Source: a virus
Reading direction: 5' to 3' (one strand)
IMG/VR virus record: IMGVR_UViG_3300033388_007160
Location: 1 to 64,000 of that record
DNA: 64,000 nucleotides
This document shows positions 45,952 to 53,932 of this stretch, piece after piece; within the stretch, counting starts at the first letter, position 1; each line of letters opens with the position of its first letter. Made by a program: the position numbers and the translations under genes. The notes under the pieces are model-generated. The model saw only the letters and a program-made list of their open reading frames with translations. It was not told where the DNA came from and did not search any database.

Positions 45952-46111
45952 TTATCATCGTGGGCAAATCTCATTGGACGAACTGGACAGGCTGATAAGT
46001 GAGCTTGATTATGCCGAGGCTCAGCACGTCAGAGAACTTCTTGCCACATTGCACCGTGACCCGGAGCTGAGGAGGTATTTTTTAGGATGCATGAAACTCC
46101 AAAGGACATAG
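45905..46111 (+). CDS. Small hypothetical protein
   Basis: 68 residues, helical and acidic in the middle ('SLDELDRLISELDYAEAQ'). The start is unsure (ATG 45905 or the GTG at 45917). It overlaps both neighbours, consistent with tight coupling. No function known. Confidence 0.45.
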   Translation: MRPSPTVTAALLAAHDYHRGQISLDELDRLISELDYAEAQHVRELLATLHRDPELRRYFLGCMKLQRT

Positions 46112-46854
46112 TGCATTTTCTTAAGACGCTAACGCCCCGTGAACCCATCAAATGGCCTGAGGAAGATACCCTCTGGAATGCTTCTACGCTTCACTGGTGC
46201 CAGAGGTTACAGATACTGCGGGCTAAGGGTGTCCAGCTTCGCCTTGACCCGAATCTTCAACGCAAATTCTCCCTACGCAAGGCCATACACGAGGCCGTCC
46301 AGGAATGGATAACACAAAACATCACACCAGTGGCCGTAGAGAAGTTTTTCATAGACCGCGAGAACCGTATCAGTGGCCGATGCGATGTGCTATTGCCGAT
46401 GACCAACCCGCCTTATGTCATTGAAATCAAAACCTTCCGTTCCCGCCATGTGATTAATGGCTATCTGAGCGGCAAATATCAGCCATACTGGCTTCGCCAG
46501 ATGGGTTTCTATTACCAGCAGGCCGCCAAGGAATACGGTGCCCAACTCCGGCCCGTTACACTGCTCATTGATGTTGAAGAAGGCACACCCGAAGTTTTGC
46601 CGCATGACCCCAACGAGCTGCCGGACTATAAACCTTTGTGCGATGAACTCAACGCTTGCTGGGATGCCGATATGCTGCCGCCCATGAAGGAAGATTGTGG
46701 CGATTGCCCGCTCAAATCCGTCTGCACCGAACCCATCTACTCCATCAGCGAATTTTATGACTACATCAACCGTTTGAGGATTGAAAACCCCGACCAGTGG
46801 GAAATGCTAATCGTGAAGGAGGAAGAGCAGGTATGTCTCGACGAAGAGTCGTAG
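46087..46854 (+). CDS. Cas4/RecB-like exonuclease with a Cys cluster
   Basis: 255 residues. 'ISGRCDVLLP' then 'YVIEIKTF' (~95-118) gives the D...E-x-K nuclease core; a single N-terminal Cys ('LHWCQR', ~38) and three C-terminal Cys ('CGDCPLKSVC', ~203-212) match the four-Cys iron-sulfur layout of Cas4/AddB-type nucleases. No CRISPR array or other cas gene is present, so it probably resects phage DNA ends for recombination. Confidence 0.8.
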   Translation: MHETPKDIVHFLKTLTPREPIKWPEEDTLWNASTLHWCQRLQILRAKGVQLRLDPNLQRKFSLRKAIHEAVQEWITQNITPVAVEKFFIDRENRISGRCDVLLPMTNPPYVIEIKTFRSRHVINGYLSGKYQPYWLRQMGFYYQQAAKEYGAQLRPVTLLIDVEEGTPEVLPHDPNELPDYKPLCDELNACWDADMLPPMKEDCGDCPLKSVCTEPIYSISEFYDYINRLRIENPDQWEMLIVKEEEQVCLDEES

Positions 46855-47381
46855 AACTTGAAGGTTTCAAGTCTTTTGTGACGCAAGCCGCAGAAATGTA
46901 TGGCGGGATGAAGGAGCTTGGCGAGAAGGTGGGCTTGCATTTCACGGGCATATATCGCCGGTTTCGGGCCTTGCCTTGGATTAGATGGGGCAAGGAGGGC
47001 GAATTCCTGAAGCGTCTGGCTGAAGTCTTGGTGACGCCTTTTGAACGAGTCCTTTGGCTTGCCGGTTATAATCCCTTTGTCAAGCGAGAGTATGGCCTGA
47101 CGCCCAAGGCATTGGATGCCCTCTGGGAACTCAATCTCAAGATTGCTGAGGCGGTCAAACAGGGCCGTTTCCGGGCCGAGGACATCACCAAACTGGCCGC
47201 CCTGGCCCTAAAAGACATCGAAGAGGAGGCTCAGTCCAATGCAACCCGAGGAGAAGCGGGAACGGACACTGGGAATAGACCCTGGCACGAAAAACTTCGC
47301 GGCGATACTGCTGGAAGTGGGACTGAGCAGCGGGAAGAGTGCAGTGCACAAGAAATTGGTGCTGAAAAGGAAACGTGGTGA
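46833..47381 (+). CDS. Helix-turn-helix protein, XRE-like
   Basis: 182 residues. 'MKELGEKVGLHFTGIYRRF' (~21-40) and 'LAEVLVTPFERVLWLAGY' are typical of lambda-repressor-type DNA-binding domains. The C-terminal third is polar and likely disordered. ATG 46833 has GGAGGAAGAG before it. It lies inside the recombination operon, so it may be a regulator or an accessory DNA-binding protein. The 3' part overlaps the RuvC-like gene by ~140 bases, an unusually long overlap. Confidence 0.55.
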   Translation: MSRRRVVELEGFKSFVTQAAEMYGGMKELGEKVGLHFTGIYRRFRALPWIRWGKEGEFLKRLAEVLVTPFERVLWLAGYNPFVKREYGLTPKALDALWELNLKIAEAVKQGRFRAEDITKLAALALKDIEEEAQSNATRGEAGTDTGNRPWHEKLRGDTAGSGTEQREECSAQEIGAEKETW

Positions 47382-47886
47382 GGACATACTTACATTTGCC
47401 CGACGGGTTGGCAGTGAAATCATAGAGAAGTTCCTTGGGGAGGGCCATGCAGTTGAGCCCGTATCTTTTGTCGTGTTTGAGCGGCAGTTTGACCGTTCAC
47501 CGGATAAACCTCTCGAAAGATTGTTGCACATAGTTGAGTTTGTCCTTTACGATTATACCTACCGAACCTGCAATGAGTGGTTTGGATACCCAGCTATCTC
47601 TTTGGGACTGGAATACTCACCCACGCAGATGAAAAAGTATGTAACTGGCAAGGGCAATGCCGATGAAGCCGAATATTGGCGCAAGATAGAGCGGAAATGT
47701 GCTACAGGCCAGTTGCCCTTCGGCGATATAGACAACCAGCATTTGATAGAGGCGGGTATTTATGCTTTGATGGGACTCGACTGGTATCATGTCTACTACC
47801 GTGGTGATGAGGCATGGAAGTGTCACGGCAATCGGGAAGGGGCCAAGAAGCCGAAGATACTCTGGAATTTCGACGTAGACTTCTGA
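47239..47886 (+). CDS. RuvC-like Holliday-junction resolvase
   Basis: 215 residues. 'LGIDPGTKNFAAI' (first Asp), 'VVFERQF' (Glu), 'YSPTQMKKYVTGKGNADEAE' (Asp) and 'GDIDNQHLIEAGIYAL' (final Asp) reproduce RuvC in order. It should cut four-way junctions before packaging. It overlaps the HTH gene and a small gene at its 3' end. The phage also has a PD-(D/E)XK resolvase-like gene 1.3 kb upstream. Confidence 0.85.
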   Translation: MQPEEKRERTLGIDPGTKNFAAILLEVGLSSGKSAVHKKLVLKRKRGEDILTFARRVGSEIIEKFLGEGHAVEPVSFVVFERQFDRSPDKPLERLLHIVEFVLYDYTYRTCNEWFGYPAISLGLEYSPTQMKKYVTGKGNADEAEYWRKIERKCATGQLPFGDIDNQHLIEAGIYALMGLDWYHVYYRGDEAWKCHGNREGAKKPKILWNFDVDF

Positions 47887-48113
47887 GGAAGCTTTGGGCC
47901 GTGGGCACGGAAATCTGGGGCAAAGAAGTGGCCAACTATATCTTCCACGCTTACATTGCGATGAACTACGGCAAAACGAGCCTGAAAGAGCTATCAATAG
48001 AAGAACTACAAGGAATGCTCGACTGGTTAAAGGAGGAGATTTATGGACAGCGAGAAGATACGGCAGAAGGCCGTCGAGATGCTGGCCCAGCTCCTCAAAC
48101 GGCCAGCATTTGA
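47814..48113 (+). CDS. Small protein resembling GemA/Mu gp16-type domains
   Basis: 99 residues, overlapping the RuvC-like gene by ~70 bases. The middle 'LRKLWAVGTEIWGKE' and 'KTSLKELSIEELQGMLDWLKEEI' follow the pattern of GemA-like domains. The end overlaps the next gene. Low certainty of function; the gene itself is plausible because the overlap and composition fit. Confidence 0.45.
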   Translation: MEVSRQSGRGQEAEDTLEFRRRLLRKLWAVGTEIWGKEVANYIFHAYIAMNYGKTSLKELSIEELQGMLDWLKEEIYGQREDTAEGRRDAGPAPQTASI

Positions 48114-48714
48114 GATAGATAGCCTGCAGCCATCTGAACTGCTTGAAATCTACAAAGAAGCAGCATTTACCGCCTATCACGGCCAGCTTGTAGCTATGCT
48201 GATTGGTGCCCTGCTGCGTCACAAATTTGGCATTGGCACAACCCGTATCTTCCGTCTACGCAGCCAGGATAAAAACATGCAAATCCTCTGGTCTATTGGC
48301 ATGTTCCGGCCCCTTACAACCGGCACGAAGTATCTGGGCTGGCTGCTGGATAATGATGCTTTCAACTTTGCTATGGCCCCAGAATGTGTTGTGCGGCTTT
48401 TCCGCCTTTACAACCGCGATGAGACACGTGGCCTGATGGAGGGTATCAACCCCAAGCAGCTTGCCAACCTGATGACTCGCCATAACATTGACCCCAAGGG
48501 TTTTGTCCGGTTCACTCGCCTTCTACTGGATATGATGCGCCAGTTGCAACCCTGGCCCCAGTATGATACTCTCATCGCCGAGGTATTGAAGATAGCCCTT
48601 GGCGAGAAGACCAAAGAAAGGGCCAGGACGATATACGAAATCCTGACGGGTGATACCGATGCCCAAGAAGAAGACACTCAAGGAGAAGCTGAAGAACCTT
48701 CTGGAGAACCGTAG
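48043..48714 (+). CDS. Hypothetical protein
   Basis: 223 residues with AAAGGAGG at the ribosome site. Helical, with an acidic C-terminal tail. No motif is recognised. It is embedded in the recombination operon. Confidence 0.5.
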   Translation: MDSEKIRQKAVEMLAQLLKRPAFEIDSLQPSELLEIYKEAAFTAYHGQLVAMLIGALLRHKFGIGTTRIFRLRSQDKNMQILWSIGMFRPLTTGTKYLGWLLDNDAFNFAMAPECVVRLFRLYNRDETRGLMEGINPKQLANLMTRHNIDPKGFVRFTRLLLDMMRQLQPWPQYDTLIAEVLKIALGEKTKERARTIYEILTGDTDAQEEDTQGEAEEPSGEP

Positions 48715-49084
48715 CGTGGCCTGTGTGGAGGAAAATGGCCGGTTATACTTCCGCGTGGAGTCCGAGGATGGCGACTTCGTGGTGTTTGTCGAGCAGGACG
48801 AATACACCGCTGAGCAATGGGTAATCCGTGTCTTCCCTCTTTTCAGCGTCAAGCTGGATACCTGGGACGAGGCCGAGTTTTTGCATGACATGCTTCAGTG
48901 GACTTCTGTCCTCTTGCTATCGCCGATCATCCATCCAATTGAAGGCGGCATGGCGATAGGCTTTCAGCGGGTCTTGGGTGATACAGACCTCTGGGCGCAG
49001 GTTGAAGGTTTCATCATTGACGTAGCCGTGGCCCGAAGTAAACTTATGAAGCACGCTATCGAGTGGGATTTTAGCGTGCGATGA
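48659..49084 (+). CDS. Hypothetical alpha/beta protein
   Basis: 141 residues, ATG 48659 within the previous gene. A basic start, then alternating strands ('RLYFRVESEDGDFVVFVEQDE') and helices, reminiscent of YbjN/secretion-chaperone-like folds. Function unknown. Confidence 0.5.
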   Translation: MPKKKTLKEKLKNLLENRSVACVEENGRLYFRVESEDGDFVVFVEQDEYTAEQWVIRVFPLFSVKLDTWDEAEFLHDMLQWTSVLLLSPIIHPIEGGMAIGFQRVLGDTDLWAQVEGFIIDVAVARSKLMKHAIEWDFSVR

Positions 49085-49087
49085 AAG

Positions 49088-49393
49088 ATGCTATTGCCAA
49101 TCATGGATGAATGGGAAGACTTAACGCCGGAGGAACGCCGCCACATAGGCTGGCAACGCTTCATGAAATGCCCCGACGATGTTTATCTCTGCCCCCGATG
49201 TATGCCGCCTGGTGCAGTTTATCCTGACGACTTTGATTCATACGACGAATGGCTGCCTGACCCGCATTGCAAATTTTGCTTCGGCTTTGGCGTGGTCAGC
49301 GACATCACCGAAATCATTCGCGAGGCTGGGGAAGAAGAGGAAGCCCCTGCCCAGCAACCCGAAGATAACGATGAGGCCGAAGGTTTAGCTTGA
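49088..49393 (+). CDS. Small zinc-finger-like protein
   Basis: 101 residues. 'CPRC' (~34-37) and 'CKFC' (~61-64) may bind one zinc; acidic Gln/Glu-rich tail. Three bases separate it from the previous gene. The start could also be the ATG at 49103. Role unknown. Confidence 0.5.
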   Translation: MLLPIMDEWEDLTPEERRHIGWQRFMKCPDDVYLCPRCMPPGAVYPDDFDSYDEWLPDPHCKFCFGFGVVSDITEIIREAGEEEEAPAQQPEDNDEAEGLA

Positions 49394-49452
49394 CGCGCAA
49401 GTGGGTATAGTGTCTTATGAGAAAGCCCAAAACAGAAAGGAGTGGCGGCACG

Positions 49453-49830
49453 GTGCCCGATGTAATCGTCAATGATATCAACATCACGGCGATAGCCTAT
49501 TCCGATAGGCTTGACCGGAGGCTCAAGGAAAAGTGCTTGAAGCGCCTTTTCGAGGCCTTTAAGGGCAACGAAGACATCGAGTGGTATCGTGAGTTGTATG
49601 ACTATGCCCGCAGGACCGGTTTGGATGTCACGCTTTCGGCCCTTCACAAGTCACTGGAGGCCGCATTTGAGGCTGATGCCCAGAAGACAACAGACATCCT
49701 CCACGAGCTAAACATCTGGCCTGCCCACGCACAGGGGATTTGCGAAGCCTGTGGTGGCCCAGTTGTTGACGAGGGGAACATGTGGATTTGCTGGTGGTGT
49801 TCTTGGGCCGAAGCCAAGTATCCTGAATAG
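49453..49830 (+). CDS. Hypothetical protein with C-terminal zinc ribbon
   Basis: About 125 residues. C-terminal 'CEACGGPVV' and 'ICWWC' form two CxxC pairs. GTG 49453 is favoured by AAAGGAG before it; an in-frame ATG at 49417 has no ribosome site and would add 12 residues. Unknown role, perhaps nucleic-acid binding. Confidence 0.45.
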   Translation: MPDVIVNDINITAIAYSDRLDRRLKEKCLKRLFEAFKGNEDIEWYRELYDYARRTGLDVTLSALHKSLEAAFEADAQKTTDILHELNIWPAHAQGICEACGGPVVDEGNMWICWWCSWAEAKYPE

Positions 49831-49854
49831 CGCGGGGAAAGGAGCTTCTATCAT

Positions 49855-50112
49855 ATGTATCTACCTGAGGAACCCAAAGTCAGTGCTGCGCCGGTGATTT
49901 TTATCGCCCTGTCGCTTCTTGTTTTCTTGATTGGCACGGCGATATGCTTCTACTATTCCACTTCTGGCTTGCCGGTCAGGCTAATTGTTGCCGTCTTGGG
50001 AGGCTTGGCTGCTGACGTAATATTCGGGGCGGCAGTCGCAGTATTCTTGCTGGCAGTTGGCTTGGTAGCCTATGTTCTAACTTACATCAGCGAAAGGATG
50101 AACCGGAAGTGA
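49855..50112 (+). CDS. Small membrane protein
   Basis: 85 residues with two or three membrane segments (about 12-33, 40-60 and 56-78), short basic ends. Its stop overlaps the GTG start of the RNase HII gene. Could be a lysis or membrane-associated factor; not recognised. Confidence 0.55.
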   Translation: MYLPEEPKVSAAPVIFIALSLLVFLIGTAICFYYSTSGLPVRLIVAVLGGLAADVIFGAAVAVFLLAVGLVAYVLTYISERMNRK

Positions 50113-50705
50113 TACTTGATGATGCTTGGGGTATTGACGAAGCGGGCCGGGCAGCTATTGCTGGGCCACTTGTAATAGCGGCTTATCACCCATGCGAACA
50201 TATCGGAGGCGTAAAAGACAGTAAGAAACTTACTGAAAAGCAGCGCGAGGCCTTATATCCGCGATTGCTTGAATCGGGTGTAGCTAAAATCAAAGTCATT
50301 CCGGTCCGAAAGATTGACAAATACGGCATAGTCACGGCTGAAATGTGGGAAATTGGTTTTATGTTGGATGAGCAAATATACCACGAGGTGGTGGTAGATG
50401 GGCCACGTTACAAAGTCTGGGACGAGATAGAGCAAAATGTTATGGGCGTCCAGTTCCTCGGCGACGACCTACGCTTTGAAGTTGATGCCGATGACAAGTA
50501 TTATTCCGTGGCCGCCGCCAGTATCATCGCCAAAGTCTTCCGTGACCACCTGATGAAGCTCTGGCATGAAATCTATCCTGAATACAATTGGGCCAGCAAC
50601 AAAGGCTACCCGACGCCCGAACATTGCTGTGCTGTGCGTGAACATGGCCTTACGCCACTGCACCGGAAGACATTTGTTGAGCGGATTGTTTCAGGAAGGG
50701 GGTGA
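50109..50705 (+). CDS. Ribonuclease HII
   Basis: 198 residues, the usual length for RNase HII. 'GIDEAGRAAIAGPLVIAA' (first acidic pair), 'VKDSKKLTEKQREAL', 'VVVDGPRY', 'YYSVAAASIIAKVFRD' and 'NKGYPTPEHCCAVREHGLTP' are in place. It removes RNA primers or misinserted ribonucleotides. The usual 'GRG' after DEA is 'GRA'. Rare in phages; probably acquired from a host. Confidence 0.88.
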   Translation: MILDDAWGIDEAGRAAIAGPLVIAAYHPCEHIGGVKDSKKLTEKQREALYPRLLESGVAKIKVIPVRKIDKYGIVTAEMWEIGFMLDEQIYHEVVVDGPRYKVWDEIEQNVMGVQFLGDDLRFEVDADDKYYSVAAASIIAKVFRDHLMKLWHEIYPEYNWASNKGYPTPEHCCAVREHGLTPLHRKTFVERIVSGRG

Positions 50706-50711
50706 CTATTG

Positions 50712-50882
50712 ATGGCAAGTTCGTCTTCAGTGCCAACAACGTTCATTGTTTGCTTCTTGGTGGCTATTGTTACAACTATCCTAATAGGACTTGGATGTGC
50801 CAAGCAGGTGCCTTGCGAGGTCAAAGCAGGCCAGGCGGGTTGTTTCCGGCACAGTCAAGCTGGAGCCGCCGGTAATAGTTGA
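50712..50882 (+). CDS. Small lipoprotein-like membrane protein, possibly frameshifted
   Basis: 56 residues: a hydrophobic segment (~10-28) ending in 'LIGLGC', near the lipobox pattern but not a perfect match, then a polar tail. GGGGGTG precedes the ATG. In the +1 frame the sequence continues with a plausible protein ('VVSGTVKLEPPVIVETDEV') to a stop at 50925. A sequencing indel, a frameshift or an outer-spanin-like arrangement may be involved. Confidence 0.4.
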   Translation: MASSSSVPTTFIVCFLVAIVTTILIGLGCAKQVPCEVKAGQAGCFRHSQAGAAGNS

Positions 50883-50899
50883 AACGGACGAAGTTTTCT

Positions 50900-51025
50900 A
50901 TGAATATCCCGACAGAGAATATTAACCGAGTAATTATCTACGTCGGGCCTAGCAAACCCGAATGTAGCCCAGACGAGTCTCAGCTTAAAGGGGAAAACAC
51001 CACAAAGGGGGCGTGCCGAGAATGA
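50900..51025 (+). CDS. Possible 41-aa peptide
   Basis: 41-codon frame from ATG 50900, ending in an ATGA overlap with the next gene. The ribosome site is weak and the composition is unremarkable. Marginal; its coupling with the next gene is the main support. Confidence 0.25.
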   Translation: MNIPTENINRVIIYVGPSKPECSPDESQLKGENTTKGACRE

Positions 51026-51345
51026 ATTGTCTATCCAGTAAATTGAAGCAAGTATTGGATGCTATGCAGCAGATGGAACAGGATTTTGGGCATATAGAGA
51101 CCGGTATAAACAGTCTCCGCGAGAGCACGACATTTATCAAGCGTCGATTAAATGAATTGGTTTGGGCTCTGTGGGAAGGGACAGCAGAAGCGCGGTTCAT
51201 GGATGATTTGATAGATGCTCTGCATGTCTGTGCTAGCGTAAGCAAAACAATCGAATCTCTGGCCAAGTCAATTAGAGGTTCCAGCGACAAAAGTTTAGAA
51301 ATCATTGAAGAAGTGTGTGAAATCCTGAAGGAGAATGCCAGATGA
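51022..51345 (+). CDS. Hypothetical coiled-coil protein
   Basis: 107 residues, mainly helical with a heptad-like pattern. AAAGGGGG precedes the ATG by ~11 bases. The stop is an ATGA overlap with the phosphatase gene. Not recognised. Confidence 0.5.
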   Translation: MNCLSSKLKQVLDAMQQMEQDFGHIETGINSLRESTTFIKRRLNELVWALWEGTAEARFMDDLIDALHVCASVSKTIESLAKSIRGSSDKSLEIIEEVCEILKENAR

Positions 51346-51878
51346 TTCGTGTCACCGAGAACCTTTACTGGGGTGCCATAGCGCCGCGCGAGGAAGGGTT
51401 GGCCATCGAGCCCAAGCAACTGGACCTGCTTATTTACTGCGGCGACTGTGAGGAATTTGCCCAATACGCTTCCGAGGAGCTTCGGGATGAGATAGACCGT
51501 TGGAATGTGCCGGTGATATGCCTTGGCTGGCATGATAATCCCGGAATGCCACCAACACGCAAGTCGATAACTTTCCTCGTTGATACCGTGAACATGATGC
51601 TACGTGCTGGCCGGTCGGTATGTATCGCCTGTGCCTTGGGCATTAACCGTTCTTTCTTTGCTTTGATGTGCTGTCTGGCCCGCACTGAACCTGAGTTTGA
51701 GGCCAGAATATCTGCCCTGAGCCGTTTGCGAGGTATTAATTACGAAGATTGGTTTCACCGCTATGCCATCTGGCGCACAGTTTGGGAGACGAGCAAAGAC
51801 AAAGCGAGAGATATCTCTGATGTGAAAAAGGGCCGGATGCAGGCCCCTCAAAGCTCACAAAAGGAGAGATTAAAATGA
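51342..51878 (+). CDS. Dual-specificity/tyrosine phosphatase-like protein
   Basis: 178 residues. 'CIACALGINRS' (~94-103) gives the CX5R phosphate-binding loop (C-ALGIN-R), though the residue before the Cys is Ala rather than His. 'LGWHDNPGMP' upstream can supply the general-acid Asp. Sits between helical genes; TGA of the previous gene overlaps its ATG. It could reverse phosphorylation of host or phage proteins, or act on RNA caps or phosphoinositides. The loop is convincing; the target is unknown. Confidence 0.7.
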   Translation: MIRVTENLYWGAIAPREEGLAIEPKQLDLLIYCGDCEEFAQYASEELRDEIDRWNVPVICLGWHDNPGMPPTRKSITFLVDTVNMMLRAGRSVCIACALGINRSFFALMCCLARTEPEFEARISALSRLRGINYEDWFHRYAIWRTVWETSKDKARDISDVKKGRMQAPQSSQKERLK

Positions 51879-52102
51879 AACCAACACAGAAGCCCTATGA
51901 ATTCCTCGCCGAGAAGCTTCAATGGTATAAGATGAAGGCCAAAGAGTTGAGAATGGCCGTCTCTAGGCTAAAGGAAGGGGTAGAGAATCCACTGCTGTTA
52001 GCAGGCCTGGAAGTGCTGGATAAACTCGCCCGTGATGTGCTCTCTTGGTGCGAATACCGTGACTATCCACCATCCCTTAGGAGTGCGAATATTGCTCGAT
52101 AA
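51875..52102 (+). CDS. Small hypothetical protein
   Basis: 75 residues, helical, AAAGGAGAGATTAAA ahead of the ATG. It overlaps the phosphatase stop by 4 bases. Function unknown. Confidence 0.5.
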   Translation: MKPTQKPYEFLAEKLQWYKMKAKELRMAVSRLKEGVENPLLLAGLEVLDKLARDVLSWCEYRDYPPSLRSANIAR

Positions 52103-52184
52103 TGCAGGATACGGTTGGGACCCGCCCTATTATGATACCTACGACGAGGCCCGTGATGACGGTAGTTGGAGTGAGACCGTTTAA
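52083..52184 (+). CDS. Possible 33-aa acidic peptide
   Basis: 33 codons from a GTG at 52083, rich in Asp, Tyr and Trp ('GWDPPYYDTYDEARDD'), like other proteins of this phage. Overlaps the end of the preceding gene. The start has only a short AGGA before it, so it is marginal. Confidence 0.3.
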   Translation: MRILLDNAGYGWDPPYYDTYDEARDDGSWSETV

Positions 52185-52253
52185 GCTATTTGAGGACGCT
52201 GTTAAGATATGGGCCGAGCAATCGCGAGAATGTTAATGAGGGAGGCGACGAGT

Positions 52254-52748
52254 ATGTCCTCACTTGTTGCAGATTGGTGGTGTGTTTGCCTAAAGGAACA
52301 ATATGGTAGTGTGTCGTTCAGACCAGAGGGTGACGAAGTGCTTTTAAACCTGTGTCCTTCCACACCCGATTGGCATGACATCGTGCTAAGCATAAGCAGA
52401 AAAGACTGGATGCTAGAGTTGACACATAAGGTAGAAGCCGACTCGCCAAGTATTCTGCCTTGGGAAGTTCGGATTGATGCTGGGGCCAACGTTCGAGTCT
52501 GTGCCTATCGGCCTATTACCGGTTTGTGCTGTGGTTTGGCAGTACGACAAGTCAGCGAGGAGTTGTGTACTGCTGCTATTGGTGTTTCTCCTCCACTACA
52601 GGCGATTGTTGTTGCGGTACATCGCCAAGACGGCCTTATCTTGCTTGAGCATCCGATTAATATTGATGATGTATTCGTTCTTGCGAGTTACTTAGACGAA
52701 ATAGCAAAGCGCTATCGAGCATACGGATTTACAATTGAGAAAAGCTAA
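52254..52748 (+). CDS. Hypothetical beta-rich protein
   Basis: 164 residues. ATG 52254 is preferred: GAGGGAGG lies nine bases ahead. Several Cys and strands; no known motif. It lies just before a GC-rich, foreign-looking block. Confidence 0.5.
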   Translation: MSSLVADWWCVCLKEQYGSVSFRPEGDEVLLNLCPSTPDWHDIVLSISRKDWMLELTHKVEADSPSILPWEVRIDAGANVRVCAYRPITGLCCGLAVRQVSEELCTAAIGVSPPLQAIVVAVHRQDGLILLEHPINIDDVFVLASYLDEIAKRYRAYGFTIEKS

Positions 52749-52768
52749 GTGGTCAACGGTGAGGTGCG

Positions 52769-53932
52769 ATGCCGAAGGCGACGATAACGGTTATGCGCGT
52801 GGGGCACAGGGATAGCGACGCGGGCAAGCGGGCGCCAAGCGAGCTGCTGATAGTGACGCCCCAGGGGATAGGGGATGCGCTGATAGCGGCGACTGTGGGG
52901 TATCACTGCGAGGCTGCGGGCATAGCGACGGCGATACGGCGGGAGATACGGGGCGAAGCGGCGGTGCGCGGATGGAGCGTATCGGATTTTGATGTTAGTG
53001 AGCTGGAGTTGTTACCGTTGCTATCGGGGAGCGGGCGTGGTGAGGTGTTTCGGTTGGCGGGGCGCAGGAGCTTTGCGTGGCATGATGCGAGCGGCGGGGC
53101 GATGCTGGATAGGCTGCTCGCGGAGATTGGGTTGGAGCGGCAGGCGGCGCCTGCAACGGCGATGATAGGGGCGGATATCGAGCGGATGGAGATTGGCGGA
53201 GGCCACGGGATAATAGCGCCGTGGAAGCACAGCGCGCCAGAATACAGTATGAGCAAGGAGCAAGTAGCGGCTGCGGCTGCGGAGATGCGGGCGGCAGGCT
53301 TGATACCGGTGGTAGTGCACAGCGAGCGCGTAGACTTGGGTGGAGTAGATGCGGTGAATTGGACGGGGCAAACGCGGACGGTGCGAGAACTGCTACCGTT
53401 GCTCGCTGCGGCGCGGGTTGTTGTGACGGCGGATAATGGCATTTTGCACGCGGCGCAGGCGATGCAGGTGCCGACGGTTGCTGTGGCGAGCAGGCGCACG
53501 ATAGCGCCGGAGGCGTTTAGGGATTACGCGCCGATACTGTGGTGCATGGCGCGGGGCGAAACGCGAGCGGTGCGCGAGCGCACGATAATGCTCGCAGTGC
53601 GAGCGATGCTGAAGGCAAGCGAGGCGAGGTGGTGTATAGCGGGGCCGGAGCGCTATCTGTGTGGTGTGGAGCAGGCGGGGCGGCGGGTAGCGCGGGCGGC
53701 AGGGGTGTTTTACGCGAGGATGGACGCGGACGCGATTGCAGAAGCGGATGCGGTGATCGTCGAATATCATCCGTATTATCACGATGATTGGGCGGCTGTG
53801 TTTGAGGAGCTGCGTGCTCGCGGTTGGCAGGGGGAGATAATTTGGAGCGTGCACAAGGCGGCGGACTTGACGCGCGAGGGGCGGCAGGCGGAGATAGCGG
53901 AATTGGAGGTTGTTGGCGAGCATGGCGGATAA
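52769..53932 (+). CDS. GT9-like glycosyltransferase, N-terminal half of a GC-rich split pair
   Basis: 387 residues. 'LLIVTPQGIGDALIAATVGYH' is the GT9 N-terminal loop; 'VVVTADNGILHAAQAMQVPT' is the donor site. After ~280 residues there is a second segment ('ADAVIVEYHPYYHDDW') that looks like the start of another GT-B domain. Codons are strongly GCG/GGC-rich, unlike the neighbouring genes. Its end overlaps the next GT gene (ATG 53922 inside the stop region), which looks like the missing C-terminal half. Confidence 0.65.
   Translation: MPKATITVMRVGHRDSDAGKRAPSELLIVTPQGIGDALIAATVGYHCEAAGIATAIRREIRGEAAVRGWSVSDFDVSELELLPLLSGSGRGEVFRLAGRRSFAWHDASGGAMLDRLLAEIGLERQAAPATAMIGADIERMEIGGGHGIIAPWKHSAPEYSMSKEQVAAAAAEMRAAGLIPVVVHSERVDLGGVDAVNWTGQTRTVRELLPLLAAARVVVTADNGILHAAQAMQVPTVAVASRRTIAPEAFRDYAPILWCMARGETRAVRERTIMLAVRAMLKASEARWCIAGPERYLCGVEQAGRRVARAAGVFYARMDADAIAEADAVIVEYHPYYHDDWAAVFEELRARGWQGEIIWSVHKAADLTREGRQAEIAELEVVGEHGG

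Noticed and set aside
46087-46854. CRISPR-associated Cas4 belonging to a CRISPR locus
   Set aside because: No repeat-spacer array or other cas gene is present in the window.
49391-49417. TTGACG ... TATAGT as a promoter
   Set aside because: The spacing between the boxes is only about 10 bases, too short for sigma70.
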